Shown: piece by piece, positions 60,066 to 64,000 of the stretch
Layout of the letters: each line of letters begins with the position of its first letter
Numbering within the stretch: position 1 is the first letter of the stretch
Source of the DNA: Ramlibacter humi
GTDB lineage: Bacteria > Pseudomonadota > Gammaproteobacteria > Burkholderiales > Burkholderiaceae_C
Assembly: GCF_004681975.1 (NCBI RefSeq)
Contig: NZ_SMLK01000007.1
Location: 124,001 to 188,000, forward strand
Length of the DNA: 64,000 bases
Direction: 5' to 3'
Made by a program: the position numbers and the translations under genes
The notes under the pieces: generated by a model
What the model saw: only the letters and a program-made list of their open reading frames with translations
Told to the model about the DNA's origin: nothing
The model's database searches: none

Positions 60066-60752
60066 ATGCAGTTGAAGGACCAGGTCGTCATCGTCACCGG
60101 CGCCGCCGGCCAGCTGGGCCGTGCGGTAGTGGACGAAGCCGCCGCGCGCGGCGCACGCGTCGCCCTCATCGACCACCACGCCGACAGTGCCTTCCCCGCG
60201 GGCGGACGCGCCTTCAAGGCCGACCTGACGTCGCTGCCCGACGCCACGCGCGCGGTCGAGGAGGTTGCCGCACATTTCGGCCGCATCGACGCGCTGGCCA
60301 ACGTCGCCGGCGGGTTCCGCTGGCAGACGCTGGCGCAGAGCGCGGACCTTTCGGAATTCGACAGGATGCACGCGCTGAACCTGCGCACCTGCGCCAACGC
60401 GTGCAAGGCCGCGCTGCCGCACCTGAAGAAGTCGGGCGCGGGCCGCATCGTCAACGTCGGCGCCATGGGCGCGGTGAAGGGCGCGTCCGGGATGGGCGCC
60501 TATGCCGCGTCGAAAGCCGGCGTGATGCGGCTGACCGAAGCGCTGGCCGACGAGCTGAAGCTGGACGGCATCACCGTCAACGCCGTCCTGCCCAGCATCA
60601 TCGACACGCCGCAGAACCGCGCCGACATGCCCCAGGCCGACTTCAGCCGCTGGGTACAGCCGGTGGAGATCGCGCGCGTGATCGCTTTCCTGATGTCGGC
60701 GGATGCGGGCGCCGTCACGGGCGCGCTGCTGCCGGTGACGGGCCGAACCTGA
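60066..60752 (+). CDS. Short-chain dehydrogenase/reductase
   Basis: The 228-residue product has VVIVTGAAGQLGRAVVDEAA, NVAGGFRWQTLAQSADLSE and the YxxxK in GAYAASKAGVMRLTEALAD. It starts MQLKDQ like the SDR at 58597-59301 (MQLKDK), but the two are not close otherwise. It is divergent from the TetR gene across operator site 2 and probably induced by the same signal. Substrate unknown. Confidence 0.9.
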   Translation: MQLKDQVVIVTGAAGQLGRAVVDEAAARGARVALIDHHADSAFPAGGRAFKADLTSLPDATRAVEEVAAHFGRIDALANVAGGFRWQTLAQSADLSEFDRMHALNLRTCANACKAALPHLKKSGAGRIVNVGAMGAVKGASGMGAYAASKAGVMRLTEALADELKLDGITVNAVLPSIIDTPQNRADMPQADFSRWVQPVEIARVIAFLMSADAGAVTGALLPVTGRT

Positions 60753-60819
60753 ACTTCAGGACGCGTTGCCGTCCTGCGGCCAGATCAAGGCCTGCGCCGC
60801 GATGACGGTGCCGCCGTTG

Positions 60820-60885
60820 TCAGGTGGCGACCACCGCCAGCAGCGCCAGGAACAACAGCCAGCTGGCCAGCTTAGTGGGATCCAT
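60820..60885 (-). CDS. Possible 21-residue membrane peptide
   Basis: An ATG at 60885 opens a short frame: MDPTKL, then ASWLLFLALLAVVA and a Thr before TGA. The hydrophobic core is long enough for one membrane pass. It overlaps the end of the upstream gene by 14 bases, as small downstream peptides often do. Chance occurrence is a real possibility. Confidence 0.25.
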   Translation of the reverse strand: MDPTKLASWLLFLALLAVVAT

Positions 60886-61117
60886 GGTTTCGTGCCCTTC
60901 GCATGCCCGAGCGCTGCAGCAGCAGGTCGAACTCCTGCGTCGTCATCACCAGGTGGGCGTTGGGCGTCTGCGCGGTGGGGAATGCCAGCAGCACGCGCAC
61001 GAACCCGATCGAGCCGTCTTCCCGTTTGCCGATCGCCTCGATCTCCCAATGGCGCCCGTGCGCGTCGAGGTAGGCGTGGCCCGGCTGGAGGGATTCGGTG
61101 CTGGCGGCGGCTGGCAT
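60872..61117 (-). CDS. Small hypothetical protein
   Basis: The 81-residue product contains SLQPGHAYLDAHGRHWEIEA and SIGFVRVLLAFPTA, then a polar C-terminus with LVMTTQEFDLLLQRSGMRRA. It looks like a small compact beta domain with a helical end. I recognise no family. Its even hydrophobic pattern and codon use support a real gene. Confidence 0.65.
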   Translation of the reverse strand: MPAAASTESLQPGHAYLDAHGRHWEIEAIGKREDGSIGFVRVLLAFPTAQTPNAHLVMTTQEFDLLLQRSGMRRARNHGSH

Positions 61118-61220
61118 GGGCGCATGTTATGAATGGCGCCGCATACCGCGAATGTGAAAGTTTCCCAAACGCGGGTAGGACAGCGCCCTTACGCGCGAAC
61201 TGATCAAGCGCGCGCCCGCT

Positions 61221-62072
61221 TCAGCGGCCCGTCACCCACCGGGCCACCTGCGCCGCCGCCCCGTTGCGCGCCGCTTCCGGCGCATCGCTTTGCGTCAGGT
61301 ACACGGCCACGATCACCGGCGGCCGCCCGGGCGGCCAGAAGATGCCGGCGTCGTTCGTCGTGCCGCGCGCGCCGGTGCCCGTCTTGCTGCCCATGCGCCA
61401 GCCCGCGGGAAGGTCCGCGCGCAGGCGCTGGCCGTTGGTCGTGGTGGCCTGCAGCCACGCGGCCAGTTGCTCGCGGCTGCGTGGTGACAGCGCGTCGCCC
61501 ACCAGCGTCGCGTGCAACAGGCCTGCCATCGCCCGCGGCGAGGTCGTGTCGCGAGGATCGCCGGGCCTGGCCTCATTCAGTTCCGGCTCCCAGCGGTCGA
61601 GCCGCGTCGCCTTGTCGCCCAGTCCGCGCGCGAAACGCGTCAGCCCCTGCGGCCCGCCGAACGTGCCGAGGATCAGGTTGGCCGCGGCGTTGTCGCTGAC
61701 GGTGATGGTCGCGTGGCAAAGCTCGCCCAGCGTCATGCCCTCACCCACTTGCTGCCGCGTGATCGGCGAATGAGGCTTGAGCACTTCGCGTCCGTAGCGG
61801 ATGCGGCGGTCCAGCCGCTCCTGGCCCCGGTCCACACGCCGCAGCACGTGCGCGGCGGCCAGCCACTTGAAGGTGCTGCACATCGGGAAGCGTTCGTCCA
61901 GGCGGTGGCCGTGCACCGAGCCGTCGGCCTGCATCACGGCCACGCCCAAACGGCCCCTGGCGCTGGCCTCGATCGCGGCCCAGGGGTCACCGTTTTTCTG
62001 TTGTGCCCAGGCGGGCAGCGCGCTCAGTGCCGGCAGCGTGGCGAGCAACTGGTGGAAATCACGCCGGTTCAT
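61221..62072 (-). CDS. bla: Class A beta-lactamase
   Basis: The 283-residue enzyme hydrolyses beta-lactams in the periplasm. The active-site motifs are complete: Ser66-Thr-Phe-Lys69 in FPMCSTFKWL, SDN at 126-128, the general-base Glu162 in the omega loop WEPELNEARPGDPRD, and Lys230-Thr-Gly in MGSKTGTGARGTTND. A Cys precedes the active Ser, but no partner Cys follows KTG, so the disulfide of class A carbapenemases is absent. The N-terminus has a twin-arginine-like signal (NRRDFHQLLATLPALSALPA), so Tat export is possible. No ampR-like regulator is adjacent. Confidence 0.94.
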   Translation of the reverse strand: MNRRDFHQLLATLPALSALPAWAQQKNGDPWAAIEASARGRLGVAVMQADGSVHGHRLDERFPMCSTFKWLAAAHVLRRVDRGQERLDRRIRYGREVLKPHSPITRQQVGEGMTLGELCHATITVSDNAAANLILGTFGGPQGLTRFARGLGDKATRLDRWEPELNEARPGDPRDTTSPRAMAGLLHATLVGDALSPRSREQLAAWLQATTTNGQRLRADLPAGWRMGSKTGTGARGTTNDAGIFWPPGRPPVIVAVYLTQSDAPEAARNGAAAQVARWVTGR

Positions 62073-62561
62073 TGGTTCATCCTGTTTTCGTTGAAGGTGG
62101 CGGCTGCGCCCTCGCGCCAGGCGGTGCCCGGCCTGGGCTCATTCTCCGGCGATGTTTGAGCGCTGTCGCGCTCAAACACTTCGCGGGAATGACGCCGTTG
62201 AGGGGCCGCGCGCTGCAGGTGGAATGCCTTCTTCGAACCCGCACGCTGGTCCCAGCGCGGCGGGTGGCGCCTGGCGCGGCCGATTTCGGAAGCGCCGCCG
62301 AATCGGCCGGGCCCGGGACAGCGTGCTGCGCGTGAGCGCAGCATGCGACTGTCCTCTGGCTCCGGTGAGTGTCTGAGTGGCGAGCGCAGCTCGCAACGAG
62401 TTGCGCCGGCCGTCCCGGGCCCGGCCGATTCGGCGGGAAGCCTGTGCGAGCGCCAGCGAAGCACGGCCGCTGGAGCATGAGGCCGCGCCAGGCGCCACCC
62501 GCCGCGCCCGCACCCGCGCCCTCGACCGCGCCTTTTGCTGACGAGCGCTGCCGATGAACGT
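62073..62561. other. Gene-free, repeat-rich stretch
   Basis: No convincing gene is present in these 489 bases; frames here are Arg/Ala/Pro-rich and lack domain pattern. It holds a short hairpin (GTTTGAGCG / CGCTCAAAC, about 62154-62177), a trace of the GGGAATGACG repeat just after it, and the inverted repeat pair at 62255-62507. The beta-lactamase promoter must lie in its left part. Confidence 0.6.
62255..62507. repeat. Inverted pair of an intergenic element
   Basis: Two blocks recur in opposite orientation. One is the 27-base block starting GCGCGGCGGGTGGCGCCTGG at 62255-62281, found as its complement at 62481-62507. The other is the 24-base block starting CGCCGAATCGGCCGGGCCCG at 62296-62319, found as its complement at 62412-62435. 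The parts between the blocks differ, so the copies are not identical. This looks like two copies of a repeat facing each other, or the arms of a degenerate element. Confidence 0.75.
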
Positions 62562-62939
62562 TCAGCGCACCCGCGCCCAGTCCGCCGCGCATTGCCGCTC
62601 GGCCTGCTGCAGCTGCTGGTTGATGCGCTCCGACTCCTGCGGCGGCAGGTCGCATTCGGCGTAACCGTCGGACTGGCCACTCTCGGCCAGGCGGCTGCAA
62701 GCGGCCGCCCACTGCACGTCGTACGTCATGAGCGCGCCTTCGACGCAGAGATCCTGCGGCGACAGCTGACGCGCGGGTCGTGCCGTCACCAGCGCCTCCA
62801 GTGTCGGCGGCTCGGCAGCCATCTTCTCGACGGCGAGGAAGGCGCCGGTCGCCGCGGCGGCGGCCGCGCAAGCGCCGATCGCCACCTTGCGACCGGAGGG
62901 ACGGATCGCCAGGAAGAAGCTGTGCAACGTTGCCGGCAT
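62562..62939 (-). CDS. Hypothetical single-pass membrane protein
   Basis: The 125-residue frame from the ATG at 62939 has one hydrophobic segment near the N-terminus (VAIGACAAAAAATGAFLAVE). The C-terminal region is polar with four Cys (LCVEGAL, AACSRL, AECDLPP, RQCAADW), so it may be periplasmic with disulfides. An ATG at 63023 would add 28 residues of unlikely composition. No family is recognised. Confidence 0.6.
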   Translation of the reverse strand: MPATLHSFFLAIRPSGRKVAIGACAAAAAATGAFLAVEKMAAEPPTLEALVTARPARQLSPQDLCVEGALMTYDVQWAAACSRLAESGQSDGYAECDLPPQESERINQQLQQAERQCAADWARVR

Positions 62940-63182
62940 GAATGCATCGTAGGCACGCGGCGCCGCGAACGTGTGAACTCGTGACATGCGCCCCGGCAGC
63001 CCATCCATGCGAAAGCCTTCCATGCTGGTCCAGACTTACCCCTGACCTCAGGCTGCCCCCTCGACCAAAGGGTTGGTCCTGAAACACTCGGTAACGTTCG
63101 CGTGCTACTTTGGTTTGGCGTCAACGGCGAGCGGCGGCACGGTGCCACCGCGCCGGGGCGGAATCACTGGAGTACCCGCAGC

Positions 63183-63806
63183 ATGCGTTCCCTCGCCTCT
63201 TCCATCGCACTCCTTGCCTTTGCCGCCGCCACCGCGCACGCGGGCGGACCGGTCAACTACATCTCGTCGTCCAGCGGCTACATGCTGCACATGAGCGGCA
63301 ATTCGGCGGTGACCGCCAACTGGCAGGGACAGGCGCCGATCCAGGGGTTCTCGGGCTACGGCACGATCCAGGTGAACGGCCGCTGCCTCACCGGCCGCGC
63401 CGCGCACGCGCCGCTGACGTGGGAGGCCTGCAAGGGCGACCAGCCGCAGAAGTGGTCGCTGAGCGGCGGCCGCCTGAAGAACGAAGGCGGCTGGTGCGCC
63501 GACGTGCAGGGCAACCGCGGCGGCGCAGGCGTGCCGGTGCTGGCCTGGGACTGCACCGGCGCGGTCAACCAGCAATGGCGTTCGCACTACACCGAGACCG
63601 CGCAGGCCGCGGCCGCGAAGATCGCCAACCCGCAGGTGCGTGCCGAGTTCCTGAAGAACGCCACGTCCGCCGCACCCGGCACGGTGATCAGCACGTCCAC
63701 CGGCAAGATCGTGGCGCAAGGCGGCGGCAACATCGTCGCGCAAGGCGGTGGGAACATCGTCGCCCAGGGTGGCGGCAACATCGTTGCGCAGGGCGGCGGG
63801 AACTGA
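63183..63806 (+). CDS. Secreted ricin-type beta-trefoil lectin with C-terminal octapeptide repeats
   Basis: The 207-residue protein starts with a signal peptide (about 1-20: RSLASSIALLAFAAATAHAG). A ricin-B-like domain follows (about 25-140) with QxW motifs in DQPQKWSLSGGRLK and AVNQQWRSHY and paired Cys in GRCLTGRAAH, WEACKGD, GGWCADVQG and WDCTG. A helical linker leads to a tail of four IVAQGGGN repeats that ends the protein. The domain binds sugars. The low-complexity tail may be exposed, self-associating or a secretion signal. It stands alone. Confidence 0.88.
   Translation: MRSLASSIALLAFAAATAHAGGPVNYISSSSGYMLHMSGNSAVTANWQGQAPIQGFSGYGTIQVNGRCLTGRAAHAPLTWEACKGDQPQKWSLSGGRLKNEGGWCADVQGNRGGAGVPVLAWDCTGAVNQQWRSHYTETAQAAAAKIANPQVRAEFLKNATSAAPGTVISTSTGKIVAQGGGNIVAQGGGNIVAQGGGNIVAQGGGN
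63708..63803 (+). repeat. Four 24-bp tandem repeats in the lectin gene
   Basis: Four in-frame units of 24 bases each encode IVAQGGGN. The units differ at synonymous positions (for example CAAGGCGGC, CAAGGCGGT, CAGGGTGGC), so the array is not a very recent expansion and the peptide sequence is conserved. The array ends at the stop codon. Confidence 0.9.
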
Positions 63807-63814
63807 CCCGCGCT

Positions 63815-64000
63815 TCAGTGGCCTGACGCGCGCAGCCCCAGCAGCGCGACGCAGGCCACTGCCAGCAGCAGCGACACCGCTTTCCAGAACAGCAGCGGAT
63901 TGCGCTCGGCCAGCGGCAGCCGCCGCCGCGCGCGCGAACCCGGCGCGGGCTGCCCGAGCGCATGGACGAATTCGGCCGTGTCGTCGAATCGCTTGAACGC
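63815..64000 (-). CDS. Membrane-associated protein, C-terminal part
   Basis: This minus-strand frame enters from the right edge and ends at a TGA at 63815-63817 after 61 residues. It reads FKRFDDTAEFVHALG, a basic stretch (SRARRRLPLAERN) and a final membrane segment (LLFWKAVSLLLAVACVALLG). The N-terminal part is outside the window, so the family cannot be told. It is convergent with the lectin gene. Confidence 0.6.
   Translation of the reverse strand, partial: AFKRFDDTAEFVHALGQPAPGSRARRRLPLAERNPLLFWKAVSLLLAVACVALLGLRASGH

Noticed and set aside
63708-63803. Tandem repeat considered as a CRISPR-like array
   Set aside because: The units are contiguous without spacers and are in frame within a coding region.

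Overview
The window reads as a piece of chromosome from a high-GC betaproteobacterium of the order Burkholderiales, most likely Comamonadaceae (Ramlibacter/Variovorax-like). The evidence is the GC-rich codon use throughout, the abundance of Bug-type tripartite tricarboxylate receptors and TRAP transporters, a trpS gene with the long Burkholderiales-style C-terminal extension, and the gene order PHP phosphoesterase - DMT exporter - YciO - site-2 protease - trpS. I see no tRNA, rRNA, insertion sequence, prophage or CRISPR array. The genus is inference only.

Layout. 1-8 kb: partial SulP transporter, zinc metallopeptidase, pyrrolidone-carboxylate peptidase, then the housekeeping run up to trpS. 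7.4-13.1 kb: a regulatory block holding a NarL-type response regulator facing a membrane histidine kinase, an rpoN (sigma-54) gene, a stand-alone phosphoacceptor-domain protein and an NtrC-type activator. 13.2-16.8 kb: a small stress/DNA-repair set (two KGG proteins, Ku, a DksA/TraR-like protein, ArsC). 16.8-22.5 kb: an IclR-controlled operon with a complete TRAP transporter and catabolic-type AroQ and AroE paralogues, probably for quinate/shikimate-like acids. 22.6-33.0 kb: two mirrored modules, each made of a Bug receptor divergent from an enzyme operon carrying an unusual GntR regulator with two winged-helix domains. One module encodes an aconitase and a leaderless solute-binding-like protein. 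The other encodes an isopropylmalate/tartrate-type dehydrogenase with OtnK and OtnC acid-sugar enzymes. 33.0-40.5 kb: an oxidative uronate cluster with TRAP transporter, lactonase, uronate dehydrogenase, FadR-type regulator, 5-dehydro-4-deoxyglucarate dehydratase and aldose epimerase.

40.5-45 kb: small hypothetical genes, two ribbon-helix-helix proteins each preceded by its own palindrome, a lone receiver domain, a decayed siderophore-interacting protein and an O-methyltransferase. 45-52 kb: a ROK-regulated sugar ABC importer with isomerase and oxidoreductase, substrate unknown. 52-57 kb: Bug receptor, acylphosphatase, DAHP synthase, idonate pathway pair and a transglutaminase-like protein. 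57-61 kb: MATE pump and SDR enzymes around a TetR repressor with two matching operators. 61-64 kb: hypotheticals, a class A beta-lactamase, a repeat-rich gap, a secreted ricin-type lectin ending in octapeptide repeats, and a truncated membrane protein.

Most of the window is nutritional scavenging: several importers with the enzymes for the imported acid or sugar, each next to a dedicated regulator of a different family (IclR, GntR/FadR, double-domain GntR, ROK). Four copies of a long imperfect hairpin sit immediately after stop codons in the left third. Two genes (a Bug receptor and a siderophore-interacting protein) survive only as first and last parts after internal deletion.
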